Source: Gammaproteobacteria bacterium UBA7376 (GTDB lineage Bacteria; Pseudomonadota; Gammaproteobacteria; Pseudomonadales; Azotimanducaceae). Taken from it: a DNA stretch of 6,552 bases. The notes under the pieces are model-generated. The model was not told where the DNA came from. It did no database searches and was given only the letters and a program-made list of their open reading frames with translations. Both the position numbers and the translations under genes were made by a program. Where the stretch lies: NCBI GenBank assembly GCA_002470275.1, contig DKNY01000002.1, positions 1 through 6,552 of the forward strand, given 5' to 3'. Of this stretch, positions 6,413 through 6,552 are shown in pieces. Every line of letters begins with the position of its first letter. Within the stretch, counting starts at the first letter, position 1.

Positions 6413-6457
6413 GGCGTAATGGCTGAGGCAACATCATCGGCCTAAATTGGTCTTCAC

Positions 6458-6534
6458 GCACCCGTAGTTCAACTGGATAGAGCACCAGGCTTCGAACCTG
6501 GGGGTTGTAGGTTCGAGTCCTACCGGGTGCGCCA
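6458..6534 (+). tRNA. tRNA-Arg (anticodon UCG)
   Basis: Complete 77-nt cloverleaf with encoded CCA. The acceptor stem GCACCCG (6458-6464) pairs perfectly with CGGGTGC (6524-6530), with discriminator G6531 and CCA 6532-6534. The D arm is GTTC/GAGC (6467-6470 and 6480-6483). The anticodon stem CCAGG/CCTGG (6485-6489 and 6497-6501) encloses loop CTTCGAA, giving anticodon TCG at 6492-6494, which reads Arg CGA and, by wobble, possibly other CGN codons. The variable loop has 5 nt. The T arm GTAGG/CCTAC encloses loop TTCGAGT (6512-6518). It is transcribed rightwards, away from the hydrolase. A weak upstream promoter candidate is TTGCAC 6406-6411 with CAACAT 6429-6434 at 17-nt spacing. Only 18 nt follow in the window, so neither a terminator nor downstream tRNAs can be judged. 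Confidence 0.97.
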
Positions 6535-6552
6535 TTTAGCCTTCTATCATAT

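Overview
The window looks like ordinary chromosome from a moderately GC-rich proteobacterium. The protein families (a YheT-type hydrolase, a TraB/GumN protein with a signal peptide, a MenH-like hydrolase, an IVD-type acyl-CoA dehydrogenase) and a tRNA with an encoded CCA suggest a gammaproteobacterium, perhaps a marine or soil fatty-acid degrader. That placement is inference; nothing in the sequence fixes the taxon. Genes are tightly packed. I see no transposase, integrase, phage gene, CRISPR array or rRNA.

Layout from left to right. Positions 1-570 (+) hold the 3' part of a RimJ/RimL-like GNAT acetyltransferase whose start lies before the window. It converges, with a 6-nt gap, on a tight minus-strand operon. 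Read in transcription order, that operon is a stand-alone CinA N-terminal (MoaB/Mog-like) protein (3446-2685), a secreted TraB/GumN-family protein (2688-1534, overlapping by ATGA), and a YheT-type alpha/beta hydrolase (1533-577, its GTG start directly abutting the TAG stop upstream). A crotonase-superfamily gene (4332-3532, minus) lies 85 nt upstream and may belong to the same transcript.

A 75-nt divergent intergenic region (4333-4407) separates the crotonase from an acyl-CoA dehydrogenase on the plus strand (4408-5574). The dehydrogenase ends in a 4-nt convergent overlap with a MenH-like alpha/beta hydrolase (minus, start probably 6368). The last feature is tRNA-Arg(UCG) at 6458-6534, read rightwards and divergent from that hydrolase.

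Functional reading. The crotonase, dehydrogenase and MenH-like hydrolase could form a small acyl-CoA catabolic neighbourhood, though only the first two share a promoter region. Three enzymes show informative active-site departures. The crotonase lacks both hydratase glutamates. The dehydrogenase has its probable catalytic Glu on the IVD/LCAD-type helix and Pro at the MCAD-type position. The MenH-like hydrolase has Glu where the triad Asp is expected. I found no convincing evidence of a wholly new system; the crotonase chemistry and the CinA-TraB-YheT operon are the most worthwhile leads.
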